This document shows, in pieces, positions 44,115 through 52,698 of a stretch of 60,028 bases of DNA. The first letter of the stretch is position 1; every line of letters starts with the position of its first letter. Under the pieces are notes generated by a model. The model was not told where the DNA came from, ran no database searches, and saw only the letters and a list, made by a program, of their open reading frames with translations. The position numbers and the translations under genes are program-made. This DNA is from an uncultured Oscillospiraceae bacterium (GTDB lineage: Bacteria > Bacillota > Clostridia > Oscillospirales > Oscillospiraceae): assembly GCA_910579965.1 (NCBI GenBank), contig CAJTWF010000011.1:1-60028 (forward strand). The letters are read 5' to 3'.

Positions 44115-45290
44115 ATGGAAAGCTTCAACTTTTATCAGCCCACCCGGGTGCATTTCGGGGCGGGCCGCCTGAACGAGGTGGGCAGGATCGTCGGAAAATA
44201 CGGAAAGAAATGTATGCTGGTGACCACCACCAACCAGGAGGATGTGCTCCGCCCCCTCTATGACCGGGTGAAGGGCCTGCTGGCGGAGGCCGGGGTGGAG
44301 GTGGTCCACTTTGACAAGGTGGTGCCCAACCCCACCATCGCCGGGATCGAGGAGGCCATTGCCGCTGTCAATCGCGAGGGAGTGGAGGCGCTTCTGGCCG
44401 TGGGCGGCGGCAGCTCCATTGACACGGCGAAATCCATCTCCCTCTTCCACGGCGCGGGAGCGGTGGACTGGCAGAGGGTGTTTTCCACCTTTACGGACCC
44501 CTTTGCCCAGTACGAGTCCCCCTCCCCCCGGACGCTGCCCCTTGTGGCGGTGCCCACCACGGCCGGCACGGGCAGCGAGCTGACCCAGGCCATGGTCATC
44601 TCCGACCAGGAGAACAGCCGCAAGGAGTGCATCTTCCACCACGAGGCCTTTGCCAGGGAGGCTGTCATCGACCCGGAGCTGATGCGCACTCTCCCGCCCC
44701 GGCTGACCGCCATGACGGGCTTTGACGCCTTCACCCACGCCTTTGAGAGCTACCTGCGGGACTGCGCCTCCCCCTATACCCGGACCATCGGCAGGAAGGC
44801 CATGTCCCTGGTGGTCCAGAGCCTGCCACGGCTGGTGGAGGATACCGGGAACATGGCGCTGCGGGAGAATATGGCCCTGGCGGCCATGCTCTCCGGCATC
44901 TCCCTGGGCAACGCCGCCGCCACGCTTCCCCATCCCATCAGCGAGATCGTGGGCGGCGTGGCGCCCCGGCTGGCCCACGGCCAGTGCCTGGCCACCCTGT
45001 ATCCCCAGTTTCTCCGCTGGCAGTGTACGCAGACAGTGGAGAAGTGCGCCGTCGTGGCCCGCCTCTTTGACCCCGCTCTGTCCGGACGGCCAGACCGGGA
45101 GGCGGCGGAGGCTCTGCCGGAGCTGATGGTGGATTTCCTCCGGCGGACGGGCCTCTACAGGAGCTTTGAGGAGCTGGGTATGACGGAGGAGGAGCTGCGG
45201 GAGGCGGAGGCGAACCCCCTGTTTGACCACCTGCCCTTTGCGCCTAAGGCTGTCATGGTGGGGATCCTCCACGACAGCTACCGGTTTTAG
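44115..45290 (+). CDS. Iron-containing alcohol dehydrogenase
   Basis: A 391-residue group III alcohol dehydrogenase (BDH-like). The Rossmann-like GGGSSIDTAK motif binds NAD(P). The metal ligands lie in TGFDAFTHAFES and the LPHPISEIVGG and RLAHGQCLA segments. Members reduce aldehydes, often butyraldehyde or a hydroxy-acid semialdehyde. I chose the ATG at 44115; upstream frame is open but lacks a ribosome site. In this operon it could reduce an aldehyde formed from the imported compound. Confidence 0.9.
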   Translation: MESFNFYQPTRVHFGAGRLNEVGRIVGKYGKKCMLVTTTNQEDVLRPLYDRVKGLLAEAGVEVVHFDKVVPNPTIAGIEEAIAAVNREGVEALLAVGGGSSIDTAKSISLFHGAGAVDWQRVFSTFTDPFAQYESPSPRTLPLVAVPTTAGTGSELTQAMVISDQENSRKECIFHHEAFAREAVIDPELMRTLPPRLTAMTGFDAFTHAFESYLRDCASPYTRTIGRKAMSLVVQSLPRLVEDTGNMALRENMALAAMLSGISLGNAAATLPHPISEIVGGVAPRLAHGQCLATLYPQFLRWQCTQTVEKCAVVARLFDPALSGRPDREAAEALPELMVDFLRRTGLYRSFEELGMTEEELREAEANPLFDHLPFAPKAVMVGILHDSYRF

Positions 45291-45305
45291 AGAGGGGGAG
45301 AGACG

Positions 45306-46988
45306 ATGATCCAATTTCAGGAGATTCCCTACCTGCGCCCGGACATGGACGGGCTGGAGCGGCAGATGGGCGCGGGTATCGCGGCGCTGGAGGGGGCCGG
45401 GGCCTTCCCGGAGGCTTACTACGCGCTGCTCTCCCTGGAGGCGCCCCGCCGCATCTTCACGACCCTGTCCATCCTTGTGGAGGCGCGGAACACCATGGAC
45501 ACCAACGACGAATTCTGGGCCGCCGAGCAGAGCTGGTTTGACCGGATCCGGCCCCGGTGGGACGCTCTGTGCGTCCGGCTGGGGGCGGCGCTCAACGCCT
45601 CGCCCTTCCGGGAGGAGCTTGCGCGCCACCTGGGGACAGAGCGCTTCCGTCAGGCGGAGCTGGCCGGCAGGGCGTTCTCTGAGGAGATCGCCGGGGATCT
45701 GGCGGAGGAGAGCGCTCTCTCCGCCCAGTACTCCAGGATCAGCGGCAGCCTCTCCGTGGAGCTGGACGGCAGACGCTATACCATGGGGGAGCTGAACGGG
45801 CTGCAAAAGCCCGGCGACCGGGCGGACCGGGAGAAGTTCGACAACCTGCGCCAGCAGGCCTTTGCGGAGAAGAGCGCCGAGCTGGATGAGCTCTATGACG
45901 ATCTGGTCCGCGTCCGTGTCAGGATGGCCGGCCGGCTGGGCTTTTCCAGCTATACCGACATGGGCTACTGCCGCCAGGGGCGCACCGGCTACCACCGGGA
46001 GCAGGTGGCGGACTTCCGCCGGGGGATCGAGAGGAGCATCACCCCTGTGGTGTCAGCCCTCTTTGAGAAGCAGCGCCGGCAGCTGGGGTACGACGTGCTC
46101 TGGTCCTTTGATGAGGACGTGAGCTTCGCCGGGGACGGCCCCCGGCTGAAGGAGGGCCAGGTCACGGAGCTGTTTGACCGCGTCTTTGACGGCCTCTCTC
46201 CGGAGAGCCGGGTATTCTATGGGGACCTGCGCCGATGCCGGTTCTACGATCTGGAGGACCGGCCGGGCAAGATCCGGGGCGCTTACTCCAACTACCTGCC
46301 CGTCTACGGAATGCCCTTTGTCTTCGAGACCTTTGACCGGTCCCCGGGCGCGGTCAAGACCTTTGCCCACGAGTGCGGCCACGGCCTCCACTCCTATCTC
46401 ACCCGGGGGGAGCCCTTCCTGGATGGCGGCAGCGCGACCGCCGATATCAGCGAGATCCACTCCATGGCCATGGAGTTTTTCATCTGGCCCCACCTGGATG
46501 CGCTGTACAGCCCGGAGGATGTGGAGAAGTACAAGTTCTTTCACATGAAAAATGCCCTGGCCTTCCTGCCCTACGGCGCGGCGGTGGACGAGTTCCAGAC
46601 GGAGGTGTACGACAATCCCAACATGACCCCCGCCGGCCGGCTGGCGCTGTGGAAGAGCCTGGAGAAGCGCTACCTGCCCTGGCGGAAGTACAAGAGCGAG
46701 GGATTTTTGACGGAGGGCCGGGCCTGGCAGCGCCAGACTCACATCTACAAGTGGCCCTTCTACTACATCGACTACGCCCTGGCCCAGGTGTGCGCCCTCC
46801 AGTTCCACTTCATGAACGAGGCGAACCACGACAGGGCCTGGGACAGCTACCTGCGCCTGCTGCGGGGGAGCGGCTTCCAGTCCTTTGACGAGACTCTGGC
46901 CCTGGCGGGGCTGGCCTCCCCCTTTGCCCCTGGGGTGCTGGAGAAGGTGGGGCGGCAGGCCATGGAATTTTTAGAGAAGGACAGGTGA
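45306..46988 (+). CDS. M3 family oligoendopeptidase
   Basis: A 560-residue zinc metallopeptidase of the PepF/thimet class. The active site is HECGH at 355-359 (TFAHECGHGLHS), with the third ligand Glu in EIHSMAMEFF about 28 residues on. These cytoplasmic enzymes cleave short peptides, here probably those imported by the operon's transporter. AGAGGGGGAGAG is the ribosome site; it starts 15 bases after the dehydrogenase gene. Confidence 0.93.
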   Translation: MIQFQEIPYLRPDMDGLERQMGAGIAALEGAGAFPEAYYALLSLEAPRRIFTTLSILVEARNTMDTNDEFWAAEQSWFDRIRPRWDALCVRLGAALNASPFREELARHLGTERFRQAELAGRAFSEEIAGDLAEESALSAQYSRISGSLSVELDGRRYTMGELNGLQKPGDRADREKFDNLRQQAFAEKSAELDELYDDLVRVRVRMAGRLGFSSYTDMGYCRQGRTGYHREQVADFRRGIERSITPVVSALFEKQRRQLGYDVLWSFDEDVSFAGDGPRLKEGQVTELFDRVFDGLSPESRVFYGDLRRCRFYDLEDRPGKIRGAYSNYLPVYGMPFVFETFDRSPGAVKTFAHECGHGLHSYLTRGEPFLDGGSATADISEIHSMAMEFFIWPHLDALYSPEDVEKYKFFHMKNALAFLPYGAAVDEFQTEVYDNPNMTPAGRLALWKSLEKRYLPWRKYKSEGFLTEGRAWQRQTHIYKWPFYYIDYALAQVCALQFHFMNEANHDRAWDSYLRLLRGSGFQSFDETLALAGLASPFAPGVLEKVGRQAMEFLEKDR

Positions 46989-46992
46989 TGGC

Positions 46993-48168
46993 ATGAGGGA
47001 GCTTTTGATTGAAAACGGCCGCGTGCTGACGATGGGCCCCCAGGGAACGCTGGAAAACGGCCAGGTGCTCATCCGCGACGGAAAAATCGCCGCCGTAGGG
47101 ACCGGCCTGGACGCCCCCGAGGCCCAGGTGCTGGACGCCCATGGGGGCTATGTGCTGCCGGGCCTCATTGACGCCCACTGTCACGTGGGCATCTATGAGA
47201 CCGCCATCGGCTTCCCCGGCGACGACGGCAACGAGACCTCCGAACCGGTCACGCCCCAGCTCCGGGCCATTGACGGCGTGTATCCCCTGGACCCGGAGTA
47301 CGGCTTGGCGGTGCGCGGCGGCGTGACCACGGTGGCCACCGGACCGGGCAGTTCCAACCCCATTGCCGGGGAGTTTATTGCCATGAAGACCTGGGGGATG
47401 ACGGTGGAGGACATGGTCCTGCGGTCCCCTCTGGCCATGAAGATGGCCTTTGGAGAAAATCCCAAGGGCAGCTTTGGCAGGAAGGGGCATATGCCCGTAA
47501 CCCGCATGGCCATCTCCGCCCTGATCCGGGACACCCTGTACCGCGCCAGGGAGTATGTCGAGAAAAAGGACAAGGGGGACCCCGCCCAAAGGCCCGGCTA
47601 TGATATCAGGCTGGAGGCATTGGAGCCGGTCATCCGCCGCCAGATCCCCATCAAGGCCCACTGCCACCGGGCGGACGACATTATGACCGTGCTGCGCATC
47701 GCAAAGGAGCTGGATCTCCTGGTTACCCTGGATCACTGCACCGAGGGCTATCTCATCGCGGATAAGATTGTGGAGAGCGGCTGTCCTGTCATCCTGGGCC
47801 CCCTGGGCGGATTTCCGCAGAAGCCGGAGGTGGCCCTCCAGAGCCTGGAGGCCGCGGGCATTCTCTTCCGCGCCGGCGTAAAGGTGGCCATCATGACCGA
47901 CCTGCCCGCCAACCACCTGTGGTATCTGCCCATTGCGGCGGGACTGTGCGTGGGCGCGGGCCTGCCGGAGGAGGAGGGCTTCCGGGCGATCACCAGCAGC
48001 GCCGCCGAGATCCTGGGCCTTCAGGACCGGGTGGGCTCCCTGGAGCCCGGCAAGGACGGGGATGTGGCCATCTTCAGCGGCAACCCCATCCGGGATCTGT
48101 GGTGCCGCTGCACCGCCGCAGTGGTGGACGGCGTGGTCCGCCACGGGAAGGAAAGCGTATCCGGCTGA
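46993..48168 (+). CDS. Amidohydrolase (imidazolonepropionase-related), second copy
   Basis: A 391-residue amidohydrolase-superfamily protein. The first metal motif is GLIDAHCHVG (HxH), later ligands IKAHCHRAD and TLDHCTEGY, and an Asp in IMTDLPANH. An N-terminal beta-sandwich and a C-terminal GSLEPGKDGDVAIF segment are typical. It is distant from the first amidohydrolase of this operon, so the two probably act on different intermediates. It begins four bases after the M3 gene. Substrate unknown. Confidence 0.87.
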   Translation: MRELLIENGRVLTMGPQGTLENGQVLIRDGKIAAVGTGLDAPEAQVLDAHGGYVLPGLIDAHCHVGIYETAIGFPGDDGNETSEPVTPQLRAIDGVYPLDPEYGLAVRGGVTTVATGPGSSNPIAGEFIAMKTWGMTVEDMVLRSPLAMKMAFGENPKGSFGRKGHMPVTRMAISALIRDTLYRAREYVEKKDKGDPAQRPGYDIRLEALEPVIRRQIPIKAHCHRADDIMTVLRIAKELDLLVTLDHCTEGYLIADKIVESGCPVILGPLGGFPQKPEVALQSLEAAGILFRAGVKVAIMTDLPANHLWYLPIAAGLCVGAGLPEEEGFRAITSSAAEILGLQDRVGSLEPGKDGDVAIFSGNPIRDLWCRCTAAVVDGVVRHGKESVSG

Positions 48169-48203
48169 GGGACGTTTTACAAAAATAATGGAGGAATACA
48201 GCT

Positions 48204-48920
48204 ATGAAACACATCAAAATCGCCGCGGGTCTGGCCCATGTAAACTACGGCAACATCGCCGGCGCCGTCAAGGCGGCCGCTGACGCCGGTGTGGACTACA
48301 TCCACTCTGACGCCGCCGATATGTATGATCTGAAGAATATGCAGCTTATGGGCGGCCACCAGATTATCGAGGGCATCCGCCCTGTCACGGACAAGCCCAT
48401 TGAGTGCCATTTCTACACCCGGGAGTGCGACCGCCTCTTCATTGAGAAGATCGCCGCCGCCGGCTGCAATATGCTGATCCTGCCCGCCGAGCACTTCATC
48501 GGCGCGCCTCTGGCCTATATCATGAACTACTGCCACGAGTTTGGCATGAAGATCGGACTCACCCTTGGCTGCTACACCCCGCTGTGCTTTGTGGACGAGT
48601 CCATCTACGACATTGACCGCCTCCAGATCGTCATCCACGGCGTCAGCAAGACAGACGGCAAGGACAACTGGGACTGGCGGCGCAGCTCCATTGACCTGAT
48701 TAAGCGGGCCCGGGCGGAGATCAATGAGAAGAACCCCGCCTGTGAGCTGGCAGTGGACGGCGGCCTGCGCTGGAACAATATGGACCCTGTTGTGGCCTGC
48801 AATCCTGACGTGGTGATCCTCTCCTCCGCAGTATTCAAGGACCCCGAGGGCATCGAGGCCGGTGTGCGCAAGTGCCGCAGATCCCTGGACGATGCGGCGG
48901 AGAAATACGGCCTGAACTAG
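48204..48920 (+). CDS. Ribulose-phosphate 3-epimerase-like TIM-barrel protein
   Basis: A 238-residue TIM-barrel protein related to ribulose-phosphate 3-epimerases. IHSDAADM replaces the usual HxDxMDG metal motif, ECHFYT takes the place of DVHLM, and LAVDGGLRWNN holds the second catalytic Asp. Because these motifs are altered, the substrate is probably a different sugar phosphate or related compound, as in allulose- or keto-gulonate-phosphate enzymes. GGAGGAATACAGCT precedes the ATG. Last gene of the rightward operon, before a terminator. Confidence 0.75.
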   Translation: MKHIKIAAGLAHVNYGNIAGAVKAAADAGVDYIHSDAADMYDLKNMQLMGGHQIIEGIRPVTDKPIECHFYTRECDRLFIEKIAAAGCNMLILPAEHFIGAPLAYIMNYCHEFGMKIGLTLGCYTPLCFVDESIYDIDRLQIVIHGVSKTDGKDNWDWRRSSIDLIKRARAEINEKNPACELAVDGGLRWNNMDPVVACNPDVVILSSAVFKDPEGIEAGVRKCRRSLDDAAEKYGLN

Positions 48921-48981
48921 GGCGCGCTTCCGCCTGAAAATGTCTCTCAGCCCCTGGGGCGGGCAGACGCCCATAAAAGAA

Positions 48982-49011
48982 CGCCGGCTTCCTCTCTGGA
49001 GGGAGCCGGCG
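48982..49011. terminator. Bidirectional terminator
   Basis: An 11-base GC-rich stem (48982-48992 with 49001-49011, one G-T pair) between convergent genes, followed by CTCTTGT. Confidence 0.75.
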
Positions 49012-49049
49012 CTCTTGTCATATGAAGAAACAGATGGGGTGGATACAGG

Positions 49050-49493
49050 CTAGTGGGCGGCCGTATCCACGAATACGATGCTGGAGTCCCCCAGCCGGGC
49101 CTGCTCCAGCACGGCCTTTGCCAGCAGCTGGAAGCTGCCGTGGGAGGAGGATGCGCCGCTGAGCGCGTCGATGCTTCCCTCCCCCTGGCCCTCCAGAAGC
49201 TGGTTGGCGTAGTAGCGGGTGTACTCGTTGGGATAGGTGCCGTTGGAGTGGAGCATGGTCTGCATGTAGGCGTTGTCCCAGCTCTTGATGAAGCCGCTGG
49301 CGTTCTCCGCGTTATACTCCACGGAGACGATGCTGCCCCCCTTGACCATGATGGTGATATACTCCTTCCAGCCGTGGCTGAATTCAGCCGCCTGGGCGGT
49401 GTAGTAGCCGTCCTGTAGGCCCCCGCCGCCGCAGGCCGTCAGCGCCGGCACAAGCAGCAGCAGGCTCAGGAGCAAGGCAAGGATCCGTTTCAT
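49050..49493 (-). CDS. FMN-binding (flavinylated) lipoprotein
   Basis: A 147-residue exported lipoprotein. The signal peptide ends in ALTAC (Cys21). The rest is one FMN-binding-like domain of the kind also seen in the Treponema 15-kDa membrane immunogen and in PplA. DALSGASSS at 109-117 matches the D-x-x-S/T-G-A-S/T motif that ApbE flavinylates, so Ser115 is the likely FMN-attachment residue. Such proteins pass electrons across the outer face of the membrane. The start codon overlaps the stop of the chemoreceptor gene by four bases, which implies coupled translation. Confidence 0.75.
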   Translation of the reverse strand: MKRILALLLSLLLLVPALTACGGGGLQDGYYTAQAAEFSHGWKEYITIMVKGGSIVSVEYNAENASGFIKSWDNAYMQTMLHSNGTYPNEYTRYYANQLLEGQGEGSIDALSGASSSHGSFQLLAKAVLEQARLGDSSIVFVDTAAH

Positions 49494-51529
49494 CTGTCTC
49501 CCTCCTCCTTCAACACAAATTTCTGCACCTGGGACTGGAGCGCCTCGGCCTCCCTTGCCAGCAGGGCGCTGGACTGCTCCGTCTCACCCGCGTTCTGCAG
49601 GTTCCGCTCCGCGATGGAGGAGATGGCCTCAATGCGCTCCTCCATGACGGAAAGGGCGCTCTTCTGTCCCTGGACGGCCGCCACCAGCTGGTCAGAGATG
49701 GCGCTGATCTGGGTGGAGACGCCGGAGATGGCCCGAAGGGACCCGGCGGTATCGGCGGTCAGCTCCACGCCGGTCTGAATGATGGTCCTGGTGCTGCTGA
49801 CAATCTCGGTGGCGTTCTTGGCCGCCCCGGCGCTCTTGGCCGCCAGCTGCTTGACCTCGTCCGCCACCACCGCGAAGCCCTTTCCGGCGGCTCCGGCGCG
49901 GGCGGCCTCCACAGAGGCGTTGAGAGCCAGAAGGTTGGTCTGGAACGCGATATCCTCGATGGCCTTGGCGATCTTCGTGATCTGCTGGGCATTGGCGCTG
50001 ATGTTGTCCATGGCGGAGGAGAGGTCAGACATCTGCGTGTTGGCGTCCTGAATGCGCCGGGTGATCTCCTCCGTCTGGGTTCTGGTCTGGCTGCTGCTGT
50101 CCGACACGCTGGCCAGCCGCTCCTTCACCCTGCCCACCTCCTGGACCAGCGCCTCGGTGGACTGCGTCTGCTCCATGGAGGCGTGGTGGAGCTGGACGGA
50201 CTGCCCGCTCAGGCCCTCCGCCATGCTGGTGAGCCGGGCGGCGGCGGCGCGGAATCCGGATATGGTCTCGTTCATGGAGCGGGTGATGGTTTGCAGGCTG
50301 CCCTGGATGAGGATGAAGTCGCCCCTGTAGTCCATCTGGGGCCCGGTGCGCAGGTTGCCCCTGGCCACCTGGGTCAGCACCTCCTGGATGTCCGATATGT
50401 AGCGGTTGACGCTCTCCACGGTGGTCTTGAGGGTCTGGGTCATCACCTCCAGCTCATCCCGGGAGTGGACAGGGACCACCTCCGTGTGCAGATCGCCGTC
50501 GGAGAGGGCCACCATCCGGTCCGTCACGCTCTTCACCGGCCGGGAGATGGAGCGGGCAAGACGCAGAACCAGGAAGATGGACAGGGCCAGGCCCGCCAGG
50601 GTGGAGAGGATCGCCACCAGCATGGCGGCGTTGATGAAGTGGTCATAGTCCGACTTGGGGATCTGGATGACCAGGGACCACTGGGTCCCCCGGATGGGGG
50701 AGTAGGCCACCAGCATCCGCTCCCCATTCATGGGGAGCTCCGTGGCGCCCGTCTCGCCGGTGGTCACCCGGCTCAGCGCCTCCTGGCCGCCGCCGCTGAG
50801 GCTGGACAGGGAGGCGCGGTTCAGGGCCAGGGACTGGTCCGGGTGGCCGGTGACGGTCCCCTCCCGGTCCACCATATAGGCCATGCCCTCCCGGCCCAGG
50901 TTGATGCTGCTGATCACGTCGTTGAGCGCGTCGTATTTGTATACGCCCACCAGATACAGGGCTGTCTCGCCGTTTTCCTTCACCGGCATACCCATGGTGA
51001 TGCCCAGCTTTCCCTGGTAGATGGTGGAGGCGTCGGTGGTCAGATTGTCGGTCTCCCGCAGGAGGGAGAGAAGGCCGCCGTCCAGAAGCTCCGGCGCGCC
51101 GTCGATGCCCTGAAGAAACCGGCCCTCCAGATCATAGAGGGCGATGGAGTAGAATTCATAAATCTCCGCGGCCTCCTCCAGCACTTCCGTCCGGCTGGCG
51201 CGGACTGCCGCCGGGTCCGGCCGGGGGGCCGTCTGGCCGTCCTCCGCAGGGGCGGACGCCTCGTTCATCCGGGGATCGCCCGCAATGGTCATCATCCGGT
51301 CCGCCAGCATGTGGATGTTGGCCTCCACCGTCTTGGCCGACTGCCGGGCCATGGGCTGGAGGCTGTCAAGCAGAATGTTGTTTGCAAGTGACTGCAAAGC
51401 CAGGGCCATAATCACGCAGCATATGACCACCAATATCAGGACGTTGACCGTTGTGCTCCTCAATATCCGTCTATCCAGGCTCCGTTTGATCTCCCGGGTG
51501 GGGTGGGAGCCCGCTTGCTTTCCTGCCAC
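49490..51529 (-). CDS. Methyl-accepting chemotaxis protein with extracytoplasmic dCache-like domain
   Basis: A 679-residue transmembrane chemoreceptor. One membrane segment (about 28-48), a large periplasmic-type sensor (about 50-330, dCache-like), a second membrane segment, a HAMP domain (SRPVKSVTDRMVALSDGDL) and the signalling domain follow. The hairpin tip (AFQTNLLALNASVEAARAG) is canonical for CheA/CheW coupling. I chose the GTG at 51529 with GGAG upstream; the open frame upstream runs into a palindromic repeat. Ligand unknown. The flavin lipoprotein encoded in the overlap could be a co-sensor. Confidence 0.88.
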   Translation of the reverse strand: MAGKQAGSHPTREIKRSLDRRILRSTTVNVLILVVICCVIMALALQSLANNILLDSLQPMARQSAKTVEANIHMLADRMMTIAGDPRMNEASAPAEDGQTAPRPDPAAVRASRTEVLEEAAEIYEFYSIALYDLEGRFLQGIDGAPELLDGGLLSLLRETDNLTTDASTIYQGKLGITMGMPVKENGETALYLVGVYKYDALNDVISSINLGREGMAYMVDREGTVTGHPDQSLALNRASLSSLSGGGQEALSRVTTGETGATELPMNGERMLVAYSPIRGTQWSLVIQIPKSDYDHFINAAMLVAILSTLAGLALSIFLVLRLARSISRPVKSVTDRMVALSDGDLHTEVVPVHSRDELEVMTQTLKTTVESVNRYISDIQEVLTQVARGNLRTGPQMDYRGDFILIQGSLQTITRSMNETISGFRAAAARLTSMAEGLSGQSVQLHHASMEQTQSTEALVQEVGRVKERLASVSDSSSQTRTQTEEITRRIQDANTQMSDLSSAMDNISANAQQITKIAKAIEDIAFQTNLLALNASVEAARAGAAGKGFAVVADEVKQLAAKSAGAAKNATEIVSSTRTIIQTGVELTADTAGSLRAISGVSTQISAISDQLVAAVQGQKSALSVMEERIEAISSIAERNLQNAGETEQSSALLAREAEALQSQVQKFVLKEEGDR

Positions 51530-51559
51530 GTTTCTGTCGCTCCTTTTCTTCGTTTTTTT

Positions 51560-51715
51560 AGAATCTGTCTGCAAACGAGCGATATGCCCCAGGCCCTTCC
51601 GCACCCCGGGGCTGGATGTTTCCGTCATACGGCAGTATGCGGGAATCCGTCCTGCGGGACAAAAAATCACCTGCGGGCATATGGCAATGCTGGAAACACT
51701 CCCCAGACAGAACAT
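51560..51715. mobile_element. MITE-like palindromic element in the chemoreceptor leader
   Basis: Nested inverted repeats: TCTGTCTG (51564-51571) with CAGACAGA (51704-51711), ATATGCCC (51582-51589) with GGGCATAT (51675-51682), and a central CATAC/GTATG. The left end AGAATCTGT resembles the AGAACCTGT end of the element at 9126, so they may be related. Confidence 0.5.
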
Positions 51716-51761
51716 GGACCTCTCAGTCCTCCGGCAGGCCAACGGCGAAGCCGGCGGACGT

Positions 51762-51925
51762 TAGGCCTTGTTTGAAAAATGTCAAAACGCCCAAACGACG
51801 GATCTTTTTCCGCCACTCTGCGTTAAATTTTTTTGCCGGGCGACAGCCCGCCTGCAAAAATTCGCCTTGATTGGCGAAAAAATCTCTCGCCGTTGGGCAT
51901 TCCGCCATTTATCAAACAAGGCCTA
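51762..51925. mobile_element. MITE-like palindromic element with 20-base ends
   Basis: A 164-base element bounded by TAGGCCTTGTTTGAAAAATG (51762-51781) and its inverted copy (51906-51925), 19 of 20 matching. The interior is palindromic (CGCCCAA-CGACGG facing CCGTTGGGC) and has no gene. Confidence 0.75.
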
Positions 51926-51938
51926 GGCCTCGGGCAAT

Positions 51939-51947
51939 ACTATACCA
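51939..51947 (-). promoter_or_regulatory. Extended -10 promoter for the chemoreceptor operon
   Basis: Minus strand TGGTATAGT, with a weak -35 (TTCCAT) 17 bases upstream. Both palindromic elements lie between this promoter and the gene, giving a leader of about 400 bases. Confidence 0.4.
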
Positions 51948-52046
51948 CAGACTTTCCGGAAATGGAAGCCTCTTTTTCCAGGATTCTCCGATGAGCGGGC
52001 AGCGGCGCGGCAGGGAGGAGCGAGCGGTGATTGGTACAAAAACGGT

Positions 52047-52595
52047 CTACCCGTTGACAACGCCGATCTGACACATGCGCATGGCGTCCAGGGCGTTGCG
52101 GTGGCTGTCCGGGTTGACCCCGGCGCAGCAGGCCGCGTCCACGGTGATCGTCACCTCCGGGAGGAACGCCTTGAGCACCAGGGCGTTGGAGATCACGCAG
52201 ATGTCCGTACACAGTCCGATGAGCACGATCTCCTCAATAGGCTCCTCCTTCCGCCGCTGGACCAGCACCTCCGCCAGATCCCGGCTGCCGAAGGTGGCCT
52301 TTGTCAGGTAGAGGACGCTCTCGTTGCGCCCGGCCCCCTCGGTCAGGGCGGCGCGCACGGAGCTCTCGATTTTCCAGCCCTCCGTGCCCTGGATGCAGTG
52401 CTCCACCGGCAGAATGCGGCCCTCCTGGGTCTCCAGGTAGTTAGGGAAATGGGTGTCCTGGGTGGCGTAGATCGGGCCTCCGCTCCAGGTGCGGATCTTC
52501 TCCGTCACCCTGGGGACGACAGCCTCCGCCTCCGGCGTGCCCAGGGAACCGGTGATAAAGTCGTTCTGCATGTCGATAACCACTAAAACCTTCAT
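52047..52595 (-). CDS. Isochorismatase-family cysteine hydrolase (nicotinamidase-like)
   Basis: A 182-residue hydrolase. The catalytic triad is visible: Asp in VVIDMQNDF, Lys in LTKATFGS and Cys in GLCTDICVISNA, with the cis-peptide turn preceding the Cys. QDTHFPNYLETQEG contributes metal ligands, as in nicotinamidases. Nicotinamide is a plausible substrate, but relatives hydrolyse other amides and isochorismate. ATG follows GGAGGCAC. Stands between the DUF1846 gene and the repeat region. Confidence 0.87.
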   Translation of the reverse strand: MKVLVVIDMQNDFITGSLGTPEAEAVVPRVTEKIRTWSGGPIYATQDTHFPNYLETQEGRILPVEHCIQGTEGWKIESSVRAALTEGAGRNESVLYLTKATFGSRDLAEVLVQRRKEEPIEEIVLIGLCTDICVISNALVLKAFLPEVTITVDAACCAGVNPDSHRNALDAMRMCQIGVVNG

Positions 52596-52698
52596 AGTGC
52601 CTCCTGCCTGAGCTGTTTTTCTGTACGGACCGCGCTGGGGATTCCGCGCGGAATAGGGCTTGCGCGTCCAACGGGGGACGGCGGTGAATGCTTATACT

